DNA of 64,000 bases, from NCBI GenBank assembly GCA_025531455.1, contig JAMYHL010000022.1:372001-436000 (forward strand), written 5' to 3'. Under the pieces are notes generated by a model that saw nothing but the letters and a program-made list of their open reading frames with translations, was not told where the DNA came from and searched no databases. A program made the position numbers and the translations under genes. This document shows, one piece after another, positions 45,234-57,126 of the stretch. How positions within the stretch are numbered: the first letter of the stretch is position 1; each line of letters begins with the position of its first letter. The DNA comes from Apiotrichum sp. Y4204 (taxonomy: Eukaryota; Basidiomycota; Tremellomycetes; Trichosporonales; Trichosporonaceae).

Positions 45234-46348
45234 ATGTTCGCCGCTACCACCGTTGTTGCTCTCCTCGCCGGCCTCGCCCGTGCCCAGAACGTCCTCTACG
45301 AGGCCTCCGACATGAAGGCTACTGTGTGAGTGCCTACGCTAGCGCCAGACTACAAGTCATGTCGACGACGCGTGGTGGAGGGGAGTGTGGCTAGCAGATT
45401 TGCCTCGCGCATCCGCTTTTTCATGTCCATCCCTCCACTGTAACGTTTCCCAACATGACCCAGGTCCAGTGCCTGTCCTTGTCACACCCCTAGTTCCTTC
45501 ACTGACACTTCAGCTACTACGACATTGACCCCAACGGAGAGGATGTCTGCTCGCAGGCCAAGGGCGGTCCCTTCCCCAACAACTGGGCCGTCACCAGCGG
45601 TATCAACTCCGGTACCACCTACTGCCAGGGCTCGGACTCCACCGCCTGGACGCTCAACGACATCCACTCGAACCGTATCGTCGCCATGAACTACACCATG
45701 GTCTCGGGCGACAAGGCCAAGTGGTGTGGCAAGACTGTCCAGATCTTCGGCCCCGACGGCAAGGAGATCACCATCGACGAGGGACCCTTCGTCCTCTTTG
45801 ACGGCTGCGCCGCGTGCCAGTCCACCGGCATCATCGACGTCTCCGCCAAGGCCTTCGTCGCCATCAAGGGCGGAAACTGCGGCGGTAACAACCCCACCGG
45901 TCTCTCCGTCAAGGTCCTCGACTCGCAGGAGACTGTGAACGGCTACACCGCCGGCAGCCCCGCTGCTGCTCCCGCCGCTCCCCCGGCCTCGTCGTCTGCT
46001 GCCCCCGCCGAGTCGGCCGCCCCTTCGGGTCCTGCCAACAACGTCCTCGTCGCCGAGGCTGCCCCCTCCGCCGACACATCTGCCACCCCCACCGCGGTTC
46101 CCAACGGCTTCATCGAGGCCAAGCCCGTCAACGTCCCCGAGCCCACCGCCTCCGCCGCTGCCCTTCCCGAGGCCTCGAAGGCCGCCGACGAGGAGGCCGG
46201 CTGCGAGTGCGAGTTCGGCAAGTGGTCGTGTGAGGGCAACCAGATCCAGGTCTGCAACTGGGGTCCCGAGGGCCTCGACTGGGAGACCGTCGGACACTGC
46301 GACAACTCGTGCTCCGTCTCCGGCTCGGGTTCCATCACCTGCAACTAA
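45234..46348 (+). CDS. secreted protein with double-psi beta-barrel-like domain and Cys-rich tail
   Basis: Exons 45234-45325 and 45514-46348 encode 308 residues. A signal peptide (MFAATTVVALLAGLARA, then QN) precedes a ~130-residue domain with YYDIDPNGEDVCSQAKGG, MNYTMVSGDKAKWCGKTVQIF and FVLFDGCAACQSTGIIDVS. This order (small Cys-containing barrel with WCGK..I..PDGK and a late Asp-Val-Ser) resembles RlpA/expansin-like double-psi barrels secreted by many fungi. An Ala/Pro/Ser linker (~150-260) follows. The last ~45 residues form a second Cys-rich unit (CECEFGKWSCEGNQIQVCNW, then CDNSC and SITCN; six or more Cys) that could bind wall carbohydrate. Codon bias is strong and there is a TATA box, so expression is probably high. 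Role at the cell wall or surface is inference. Confidence 0.78.
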
Positions 46349-47584
46349 AGTGCTAGCACTTAGTCAACGCCTCGACGGCGCAGGTGCGGAGCAGGTCTCC
46401 GCGTGCCTCGACGGCACGATCCGAATCCGATAGACCATGGGCAGCCCCAGGAGGGCTGAGGGAGCCGGGCTCCCAACGCAGCACAAGCAAAATCACATTC
46501 CATTCTGTACCATATATTCAACTTCTGTAAGGCTTCGCGCTCGGCGCGCCCCCTGGCGGAGCGCGGGCGCCGGCCGTCGGGACCGCTCGAAGCGGGCCCT
46601 TGTAGTAGCTGCTGTACCTTACAGACACCCCATAGAAACGCAGGCCGTCCACCTAGGCGCCCCAGTGGCGGAGATGAACCTGTTGTGTGACTGAACTTGG
46701 GCACGAGACGCAAGTTGCAAACGAGCTTGAGGATCAGGATTGAGACAAGCCAAGAAGCAAACTTCGAACGTGCGTTGTCAGCACGTTGCGACAGTGTGGC
46801 AATTAGCAGGCTTTCGAGGGAGCAGCTATGCTGCAGACAACGAGCTATCACGCCCGTAAACCATGCAGTGATAATGCTAAACATCATTGAGCTAGCCTGT
46901 GGACCACAATCGGTCAGAATATGTCAGCATCGTTGAGTTCATCTGCTACACAACACCACAAACAAGCCGTCACTCATATTCAACGAGCGCGCGAGCCTGT
47001 GTGTTTTTTGATGTTTCGCGCTATACACTGCGTGTGTGAGTGTGTGGAAGTGTAGTGTCTGTTCATGCATTGTGCCTTTTTGTACTTTTTTAAGATCTTG
47101 TGTGATTTTTCTTTGTTGTTTGTTTCAGTTTTTGTTTGTGCTGGCTTCTTGCACACATCGTTTGCCCAAAGGCGTACCTATCCCCCCTCCTATCAGCGAT
47201 AACTCCTGCCCACATCCCTGCTGCTGGTTCGAGCGGCCAGCTTGGCGATCAGCGAGACTCGAGGAACGGACCCTCTGAGACCATCCAGCGGACTTTGGGC
47301 TTCAGTGGTTCAACACATACTTCTCGGGGCAGCAACCGACAGATACATAACGACCGCAGGGCACATGTGCGGATGGTGTGCATGTTGAGCTGCGTGTAGT
47401 TCTTACTGATCGCTGACGCGAGGGACCTGGGACTTGCGACGTCCGCGTAATTCGACGGACTGCCTCGACTGTGTTCCACTTGGCGATTGTCGTGTTTTGT
47501 GCCACTCTCACTGCCACCCGTCCGTTTGCCCAATCACCTGCAGGTGTCCAATCTCGACGTCCATTTCGACGCGCTTTAGTCTCA

Positions 47585-47654
47585 GGCCGTTTAGCTTAGC
47601 TGGTCAAAGCATCGTATTAATACGCTGACAGCGTGTCAGTTTATGCGTACGGCC
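47585..47654 (+). tRNA. tRNA-Ile(AAT)-like element, probably degenerate
   Basis: 70 nt. Acceptor ends GGCCGT and ACGGCC pair. A perfect A box (TAGCTTAGCTGG) gives a D arm GCTT/AAGC. An AAT triplet lies where the anticodon belongs (TCGTA-TTAATAC), but the anticodon stem pairs poorly. The T stem can pair (CGTGT/ATGCG), yet the loop CAGTTT lacks the TTCRA B box. Best read as a tRNA relic or tRNA-derived element. Confidence 0.35.
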
Positions 47655-48576
47655 CGAAACCTACCAAAGAAAACAGAATAAAAGTCGGCAGCTCGACCTT
47701 GTCAACGGTCAGTAGCACTTGCGAGAGTGAGAGTTCTCTTCTGTCCCCCTCAAACCTTTATGAGGTCGGGGGCCGACGCGCCGAGAGTGTGAGGGCGCGA
47801 GCGCCATATGCGGAGGAAAGCCGGAAGCCGGAGGCCTGGAGTTACTTGGGGTGCCCGAGGTATTGGGCGTTGGGGTACATGTAGACGAGCTGTCACCTTG
47901 TGGCCTTGTGGAGTGTTCGCTGTCGCGTACAGCACTCTCCATCCGTATCTGGCAGCCCAAGGAGGCGATCAGGAGTGTCTCAGCCTGATGCGCGGGCCAT
48001 GGCCTCGGCACCCGACACGGTCCAAGCGGCCTTCCCCTTCCAAAAACACAAAGGGATGTCTGGAAAGTCGGAGTGTGGCAGTGGACATGTGGAGTGGCAG
48101 TGGAGCTGGTCCGGAATGCGCGGGGTGGCAGTGGGGTGGGGCACGGGAGGGAGGACGCAATAGTCGAATAGGTCAGTCTAACAGTTTGTCCGTCAGTCGC
48201 GAGTGGGGCCGTGCGCGGGCCGGGCGCGCGGGCCAGGCCTTGGAGCCAGATTATGTGTGTGTCGACAACAGGAGGCGTCACCGGGATATCCGAGATTCCC
48301 GTTCGGTGGCTATCTCGTCCATCATGAGACAGATGTCGGCCGCCGACAAACTTGGGCGAACGGAAAGCGCGCAGGGGGATTGCCACCGCATTCGCGTCGA
48401 ATGGGATCGTGGGTGGCAGCGCCCATAGACGCTATCGAGGTACAGCTTGAAGAGGTCCTCAGTGGGCGCGTCTCTAAGTGGCGTGCCACCTCCTCGCCTC
48501 CTGGTCTCCGCGATGTTAGAAGATCGTGTCACATGAGGCCGGGAGGCCTGCCAGCGCCTTCCCGTCTCTTCCAACA

Positions 48577-48604
48577 TAGCCGCGCATGCGCGCATGCGCG
48601 GCTA
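48577..48604. repeat. 28-bp perfect palindrome
   Basis: TAGCCGCGCATGCG followed by its exact reverse complement, no spacer. The core alternates purine and pyrimidine. Confidence 0.9.
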
Positions 48605-51503
48605 AGTCAGAGTACTGCATCCTGTGTGAGTAACCGCCACCGAAAATTTCTCGCATCCCCTTGATAAGCGGGTTTGCATCCCCGAAACGACGCGCACGCG
48701 CGCTCCGAAGCCGTGGCGTACCCCCTGTCAGCATGTCACGCGTATCAGCCGGGATCGTGGTGCGTGCGCGCGTAAGGGTGAGTGCAGTCAAGATGCGAGC
48801 ATATTCGAACCAGAGCCGATGTGTCAGCGACCAGCAGCCGACGGCGATACTTCCTGTCTCAAAATCAACTACCAACAGCACTCCGGCAACATGCTCCTGC
48901 CTGATGTGAGGTCTAAAGGATGTACGTGACCCGGATTTCCGTTGGGAAACTAAAAAGGGCAAGTCACGTGACTTTGGCGAGCGACCCGACGGTGACCGAC
49001 TATTCTCCGACCTGTGGCCGCCGGCCGTGGCCCGCATATCCTGCATGATCCTGCACTGCCGGCAGCAGCAGTAACTTTATCAGGCTGGCTGAATACGGCA
49101 TGCGGCGTGCGCCATGCGGGTATGCACCATGCTCGCGCTCGATCACTTTATTGACCACATTGCTGCCGGCGGCCGCGGCGGCGCCATCAGCAATCAGTCG
49201 TACTGTGGTGCTCCTGGGGCTGGTGCCTTCCCTGCTGCATGGCGGCGGCAGCGTCCTGTCTGGTGGTGCGATAGACACTGGGCGTACTGTGTGTAAATTT
49301 GTGGCTCCATATCAGATTGTGTTTCGGCGTTCGGCGCAGGTGGGAACTCGGGTCCCGCTCCCACACACTCCAGATCTCAAGAGAGACAAATGCACGGTCG
49401 GGAAGATTGATTGATGGGTCTCTGGATTGCGGCGTGGAGCAGAGGATTGTTAGCGTGCGCTAACCGTCAAGACAATTGAATGATGGGTCAGAGGCAACGC
49501 TTTGGTGGAGGTCTGGATGAGGGTGCTCGTGAGAGCCGTGTAACTGAAAAACATAGGAAGGATGGGGATGAGTGTGAATGCATCAAAGCATGATAGTTTT
49601 CATGCTAGACTGCATGCAATGCAATGGAGCGGGATGTTGCTGGATGTCTTAGATCTGGGACCGATGACGGCGGGAGCAGCGAGCAAGGTCAGTTGATGCT
49701 GGTCGAGAACGTCGAGACAATGCCACCACCGTTGTACATGCATTGCCCTCTGTGTGCTGCACAATGCAAGCTGCAGGGGCGGGTGAGTTGTTTCGTTTGG
49801 GGCAATTACCTCATTGGGCAAATATAGCTGGGTGGGTTGCCCACCCACCACTACCCTCTATCCCGCATACGCCGCGCAGGGCTCGAGGCTCTCAGCCAGC
49901 CAGCAGCATCAAGCCAAGCCCATTGTAAGCATCCATATCCACCACACCTCCTCACCACCCATCCATCCCACCGCCGAGCCCGGTGCCGAGCCATACGCCA
50001 TACGACATACCGCGCGCCGTCGCCATCGAAAGCAACTCTCGGGGCGGTCTATTGCTGACAAGCAAAAGGGCAAGAACACGAAAACGCGCAAAGTGCTGGT
50101 TGTGGGCCGAGGACCCTTTTGCGGGTTGTCAAACTCTGCCCTGGTTGTTCTCTCTTCGGGGCGCGCGGGTCGAGAGGACGTCCCTGGTGGCCTCTGGCCT
50201 CTGGTGTGGTCCCCATTGCTGCCGTTGCGGTGACTGCTGCTAGTATTGCTGCTCTCGCTGCCTCTCCTGATCTCCTGCCCACAACAGCGTCACAACCCCC
50301 CAAGTGCCCAAGTGGTCCATCCACTCTCTCCTCTTCCTTTCCTCTCTTCTCGCCATCGCTACCAGCGTCGCCCACGGCGTCATCAATCCGGTTCCGGTGA
50401 CCCGCTCCCGCATTCCGCCTGCACGCATTCTGGCATCTCTGGCATCTGGCAACACACAAAGTGGTGTGCACGGTGCTCCACGTTCCGGTTCCCTGCAATC
50501 AATCTGACGGAACCCACCACTCTCTCTCTCTCTCTCTCACTTTCGCCCTCTTCCTTGTCCTTCTCCCTCCTTCCCTTTTTTCCCTGTCGAGCTCTCTCGC
50601 GAGGGGCCAACGTCCAGTCGTTGCCTTTCGACACCCATTCCACCATCCTCCTCTCATCGTCTCGTCTCGATTCCAGCATCCCCAACATCATATTCCCACC
50701 CCGCGTCGTCGCATGCCCATTATCTATCGCTGTCGACAGCATCCACTTTCTCATCTCGCGCTGCTGTGACTGGCTTCCGCTCGACGCCACCAATCCTTCC
50801 CCCGTCGTCACTGTCCCCCGGTCGCCACGGGTTAACACAAGGTGGTCGCGACTCCCTTTTGGAATTCAACCTCTCTCACTCTCACTCCCTCACCCTCCGC
50901 GACCCTTCCGGCGCCCGTGCACGCCGCGAGAGACACCCTCGCGAAGCTTCATTTATTCCACTCCCCGCCGCCCCTCGCCAACCAATCGACCTCTCCTCCC
51001 CATTCCCCCCTGTGCTTCTGTGCGACCGGCAACCGAGCGGCCAAGCGTGATCAATCGCGCCGCGCCCACCTCTACTTGTCTGGACAAAACTAAACATTCC
51101 ACAAGTCTTCTTGCAAACCTGCTCTCAGGCGCAGTCACGCATTGTGGTTTGGTGAGTCATCCATTCTCGTTCCTTTCGATCAGACCCACATCTGCTCGCG
51201 TCGAGTACCGTCTTCTCATTGACGAGGCGTTTGGCGTCTCGCTCTGTCACAGCAAGCAGTTGCTTTCCCATCGTCCCCCGACGACACGCCATTCACTACC
51301 ACCGTCTGTACGCAGCCTCGCAGCCCCTTGCGCCGTCGTTCCTATCCCGCGTCTTACAAACCTACTTGCGACTCTTCTTGTTAACACTGCAGCAGTAGCT
51401 CCCACGTGTTATTCCCTGTCGCCAGGCTCGTCCAACTCGATCCTCGCAACAGCCACGCCGCACCTCATCGCACGCAGCTCTACCCCAGTTGCTGAGAGTC
51501 ACC

Positions 51504-52951
51504 ATGGGCGGCTGCATGTCTTCCCCAGCCGCGGTTGAGCCGCGGCGTATGTCTGACCCGAAGAAGCCTGCCTCGGCGTCGGCGGCCAGCACACCAGCAA
51601 ATAACGCTACAGCGACGACAAATGCAGCCGCCGCGGCGCCTGCCCCAGCGGCAGCGGCGACGGCCAACGGACCAACAACCGCCGCTCAGCAGGGTCTCGC
51701 CGCCGCGCTTGCTCAGGCACCCGAGTCGTCGTCTGCAGACCCACGAAAGAACCGCGACAACAGCAACCAGATCGATAGGCAGTTGGAGGATGACTCGCGG
51801 AAGTTCAAGAAGGAGTGCAAACTGCTCCTCCTTGGTGAGTGGGAAGACGTAAACAGCAACTGACGTAAAGGCTCCGGAGAGTCTGGAAAGTCTACGATTG
51901 TCAAGCAGATGAAGATTATCCACCAGAATGGATACTCGAAGGACGAGTTGATGCAGTTCAAGAGCGTTGTGTGAGTGGATCCTATGGCTCATGGATGGCC
52001 CTCATGGCCCTTTCCCCCTGCCTCCCGCTAACCGCCAGCCACAAGAATGTTATCGATTCCGCGCACGCATTGGTGATGGCCATGCGGAAACTGGGTGTGG
52101 ACCCCGAGGACCCCACGAATCGCACACACGCCGATCGTATTCTCGAGTACAAGATTGAGGGCGACGGGGCTGTTGTCCCTGCTGACATTTTCCGCGCGGT
52201 CGAGGCCCTCTGGCACGACCCCATTATTCCCGTTATCATGGACCGCTCCTCCGAGTTCTACCTCATGGACTCGGCGACCTACTTTTTCGCAAACATCCGC
52301 CGCATCGGCGCCAGTGACTACATCCCGGACGAGGCTGATGTCCTCCGCGCACGTACAAAGACGACCGGTATCAGTGAAACGCGCTTCAACATGGGCCAGC
52401 TCAGCATTCACATGTTCGATGTGGGTGGCCAGCGTAGCGAGCGTAAGAAGTGGATTCACTGTGAGTTGGATGCGCAAAGGACCCTGCTAACTTCAGGCTT
52501 TGAGGCTGTCACGTCGATCATCTTTTGTGTGGCGCTCTCCGAGTACGACCAAGTGCTTCTCGAGGAGAACGGCCAGAACCGAATGCAGGAGTCGCTCGTT
52601 CTGTTCGAATCGGTCATCAACTCGCGCTGGTTCTTGCGGACATCAGTCATCCTGTTCTTGAACAAAATTGACGTCTTCAAGCAGAAGCTGCCAAAGGTCC
52701 CTCTGGTCAACTACTTCCCGGAGTATACTGGTGGCGCCGACATCAACAAGGCGGCAAAGTACATTCTCTGGCGATTCACACAGACCAACCGCGCCCGTCT
52801 GTCTGTGTACCCGCATCTGACACAAGCGACCGACACCTCCAACGTGAGTGGAAACCACACAGTCCAGTAATAACCCCAGATTCGACTCGTTTTCGCCGCC
52901 GTCAAGGAGACGATTCTGCAAAACGCGCTCCGTGATTCGGGCATCTTGTAA
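51504..52951 (+). CDS. GPA1: heterotrimeric G protein alpha subunit
   Basis: Five exons, 51504-51834, 51871-51970, 52039-52460, 52497-52843 and 52880-52951, encode 423 residues; introns are 36, 68, 36 and 36 nt. The N-terminus MGGCMSS carries the Gly-2 myristoylation and Cys-4 palmitoylation signals. Residues ~10-95 are an Ala/Pro/Thr insert typical of Cryptococcus Gpa1. The GTPase core is complete: P-loop GSGESGKST (from residue 111), switch I around [12 protein letters not shown], switch [22 protein letters not shown] and TQATDTSN, ending LRDSGIL. The product is nearly identical in motif order to Cryptococcus Gpa1, which couples nutrient receptors to adenylyl cyclase and PKA. The catalytic Gln in VGGQ is present, so it should hydrolyse GTP. 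The exceptionally long CT-rich leader hints at translational control. Confidence 0.97.
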
Positions 52952-55900
52952 ACCGCAGCTACTGCGTTCCGTTGAGCCGGAACTGGAACTCTCTATTTGG
53001 TCCGCTGTATCTTTCTTCCCAACTATAGTGCCCCCCCACCCACAATACCGCATTCTTTCTTTGGTAGTAGTACGTTTTGGTCGTCGCGGCGCGCTGGAGT
53101 TTGCAACGCCGCCGAGACCGCACGCGCACCGCGTCATTGGCAGTGGCGACTAGACACGCGTGCGCACAGCCGGCACTGGCGCAGGTCGGAGAGATCATAT
53201 GATCGATGCAGGCCTTACTTTCGAGCCGCGGCGGGGAGCGGCGGAGTAGATGACGACTGACTGACTCTGATGAACGCCTCTTGACTCATCTTACTCATAA
53301 CTCGTCTTACTCTTGAATCATCTTATTCATAACCTTTGCTCATAGCTCTGATACAGAATCTCGTGGCACTTCCACCGCAACACAGCTACATCTACGAGGC
53401 CGTCGCGATTGGCGCGCAAACGCATTGCGAGCGATACAACGACCGCGACGCACGTCTACCTAGCTCCGGGCTCATCTAGCTCGCGTGTCCACCTTGTTTG
53501 AGCATGTTTCCCTGTCAAAAAAAGCCTCAAGACGCGCGATGCTCCGTTCTCTTCAAGCTCGTCAGCGCGCAGCCAACAAAAGAGGCAGTGCAGGGCCGGA
53601 TCATCGACACTCTCGGGGAAGTGCAGGCGGCTGTAACCGTGAGCGCGTCACACGTGGGAAGCGACGCGAGGAAGCGGGGAGCGGTTCTCCGCGAGCGAGC
53701 CGCGTGCGTGCTAGAGATTGAGCGTACCCTGGAGGGGCATCTCTCATTCCCAGTTACCGGCTGTGAGGGAGAACGCCGCGGCGCCTAATAGATGGATGCT
53801 TCACGAGCCGGGGACGAGCAGCGCCGTTTCTTGAGTGCCACAGACGGCTCGGGGAGCTGCTCCTCGTCGCCTGCCGCAGACGCAGTGAGATAGGCGGGCA
53901 AGCATTTGTTTGCGTGTCTGGAGCATGTTCCTATCGCGCGATCGCGCGCTCACGGGACCACGTGGTGACCGTGCTCGGCAGTGATTGAGGCCGAAATGCA
54001 GATTGTAGGGGACGAGTTTCTCCACTACCAAAGAGGGCTCTCAACCGCATATCTGTACATCCGAAGTCATCCCCCAACTTGGATCATGTGCTGAACAGAC
54101 GTTCTTGGTGGCGATGCGCGACATCACATTGAGTCCCGTCTTGTGCGTCCATCCAACAGCTTCCGGTTCTGACTTTCCGACCTTCTGGCTGGTTCCTGTT
54201 GCCTGTGGACCTGGCCGTGGAGCACGTCATGGAGCGCTCCAGACGCATCGGGGGCCACCAGGGGGGAACGAATACAAACTGCGCTAGATTTGAGATTAAC
54301 CGCGCTGCGTGGGCCGTAGAGATGCTTGGAATGCGCTCGGATACTTGGTCGTCTTTGGAAAGCTGGCTGGATCGTACGGCGTTCATCCGCTCTTGGCAGG
54401 TTAGCTCGACGTACCTTATCGTCGGCGTTCCTGTGCGACGAGGTCGGTACCTACTCCCCTGCGATGGTCCACGGACGCCCGACAAGCTGCTCGCGCATCT
54501 TCGGCCCTTGGCATAGAGGAGGCAAGCAAGTTACCCCTGCGATCGGCACCATCCTCACGCTCGCAAACGACCACCCTCAGCCCCACACGCCACCCTATCG
54601 TCGTTTTCGTCCTGTTGGCTGCGCTACAATGAGAGTGCCGTCCGGGTTTAAGAGTTCCGCTGAATTTCAGACGATTTCCACACTGATAATTCCAGATGAT
54701 GCCTGACTGACTTTCCAACTCTCCAACAACAGCGTGACACTGCACATGCAGGTGCACTCCGAGTAGGACGGGGTGGGTGGAACTGGGGTCACTGGCACGT
54801 CGCCTGCCTGCCTTATCTGGTGCTGTTCCACCTCTGGAGACTAAGGACCGCAACTCTGGTGAGATAGACCTAGTGTCGGAGCGAGTCCCGGCCGACAAGT
54901 TTGGCGTTCGGGTTAGTGAGGAGAGAGGACCGGAAACTGCCCACGAAAAGTCTAATGAGCTGCACCACATGGATCGACGAGGGACGAAGACGATGCACGA
55001 GGGGCAGAGACAGGGGGCAGGAGACAGGGGAGAGGGGAGAAGGCTGATTGTGGTTGCGGTGAGGTACGTTGCGCCAGTGGTGGATGAATGCGCGACGAGA
55101 AGCGGACACTTGCGTGGATCAGAATATTAGAATGTCAGAATCAGCAACTCATTCTGATAAGTACTTGTGCTGTCCGAAAGATACAGTTATGATCAGCCTG
55201 CCATGCCCGAGAACAGTGTGGGTAAACATGAATGTCAATCATAGCTCGGCGCCACACGCCACCCCAGCGCCACGGGGATTGGAGGCGTCGCTCGCTGGCG
55301 AGTTGAGCGCCGGACCTAACGGGGCCGGTGAAGGGGGAGGGATATAGAGTGTGGGAGCTCAACAAAGAAAGGCATTGGTAGAAGGGAGTGACAGAAGCCG
55401 ATGGCGTTGTGGGGTTTACCAACCACCCGGCTGAGCCGTATTCCAATCGCTGGCTGCACTTCGGGAAGAACGCGAAGAACAGTGCCAAGAGTGGCGCGGA
55501 TGGCCGGGTGTTGCCGTGTCGCGCGATCGGCCCATGACAGTGGAAGTGTAGCCCGACGAGCTGAGGCTTACATGTCTCGTCAGACCCTCGAGGGACCATC
55601 AGGAGAGATCTCGCCACAGCCACCAGAATGCCGGAGGGTCATGGTCGGCGAGAGTGTTACTGTTCATGTAGAGTATCTTGTCAGGATTCATTCTGCTGGG
55701 TGGGTAGTATTGGAGCGTGCCTGTCTGGATAGTGAGGTGTTCATCACATGCAGGGGGGCCTCTCCTCTGCTTTTGCCGGATCTGGGCCAGGGAGCCGAAC
55801 AAACTTCAAACCAGTTTCCCGGTCCAAATGCCAGCCGACGCCCCCCTGAACTCTTGTAGCGAGCACCGAGATCACCGAGATCCTTAGATCCAGCGTCATT

Positions 55901-57126
55901 GCGCCATAATCTCGAATGTTAAGGCTGATATACCTTGGTGGACGGCAATAGTGGTGAGCTTCGGAAGTGAACACCTTGTAGAGTGTTCTTTCACATTCCG
56001 CTCCTCCTGTTTCTTTCTCCTTGCCCAAGTCAAGATCCGGATCTCAGGGATGTTACCCCACGGGGCTCCGCCACTTGAGCACTTTGTGGCGACTTGTGGC
56101 GGCTCGGCACTGGGCACAAGCAGAGACAGAGGAGAGCAGAGAGCGCAGAGAGAGAGAGTGGCCTTGCTGTTGTAAACAATTAATGTATAAAGTGCTCTGT
56201 GCACTCTGCCCCGCCCCCACTCTGCCCCTTGTGCTCACTACCTCCCCCATTTCCGTCGCCATTCTTCTCCCCCACTTTGTCGATATCCGCAACGTCCCTC
56301 TATTCCCAGAGACAGGCGCACCTCCAGTACGGACCCACGCTCGGCTCATTGGCAGGACGACACAAGCCGCTGCTGCCCGGTGATCACAATCCCGGGGTTA
56401 GTCTCTGTTGGGGGCCCGCGACCACCCATCAGCGATCACAACCGAGCCGAACCGCCGCTGCTTGGACTTTGGGACGTGCGGGCCATCACAAACACGCTGC
56501 TAATCTTCAACCCGGCCGGGCGGGAATAGCACACTGTCACATTGGGCATGTGATAGGCTCCTTGGCAACATTTATCCCCCCCTCACCCCATATAGTCTCT
56601 CCAACCGATCCTCTTCATGGGGAAACAGCAACACAATATAGCACATTCTTGCCGTCATCGAGTCTTCCCCCTTCGACTATATCCTCTGTCTCACTCGAGC
56701 TCCATCCCAATCCATCACCCACAGCTCCCTCCACTCTCCACCACCACTCTTGCATCTAATCACGGCCTCCCCCACCTCGCCACAAGCGAACCATTCCCTC
56801 CCCTCCCCGCCCGTCCTCGAGCCTCCGCCTTTGCGGTTCATCTGGTCCACACCGTCAACGACTGAGCGCGCGATAACACTGCATCACCTATCTGGACGGC
56901 TTTCACCGCCCACAGTCAGCCTTGACGCCCTTTACGCGCTTCACTGGCGTTGCGCCTTCTACCCACTACGCCGATCACGCCCAAGGAGGGGCCCAGTGGA
57001 GTCGACGCACGAAATTCCTCTCGAACCGGGAGGCGAGAGCAGCTGTAAAGCAGATCAAGAAATCAATTCATACGGTGTGACGCTGTCGCACCACGTCTGC
57101 CAACCACGACAATAACGCGTTTGTTC
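52952..57126. other. long intergenic region, nothing recognised
   Basis: 3' flank of GPA1, then about 3.5 kb without a supported gene; imperfect CATCTTACTCATAAC-type repeats occur at about 53283-53345. The last ~900 nt are CT-rich and are probably the promoter and leader of the zinc-finger factor. Confidence 0.45.

Larger units (their letters stand above)
46349..51503. other. long intergenic region with tRNA-like element and palindrome; GPA1 leader at right
   Basis: No protein gene supported over 5.1 kb. Holds a tRNA-like sequence, a 28-bp palindrome and, from about 50240 on, a CT-rich stretch that is probably promoter and long 5' leader of GPA1. A possible leader intron runs from GTGAGT at 51151 to AACACTGCAG near 51391. 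Confidence 0.45.

Noticed and set aside
47709..48386. 225-codon minus-strand frame
   Set aside because: No domain, overlaps a plus-strand frame of similar length. Treated as chance.
50246..51538. 430-codon plus-strand frame before GPA1
   Set aside because: It is an open pyrimidine-rich leader (Ser/Pro/Leu-rich), runs past the GPA1 ATG in another frame and has no domain.
53498..53788. 96-codon plus-strand frame downstream of GPA1
   Set aside because: Starts with TTG in the frame as given; short, with no recognised motif or leader.
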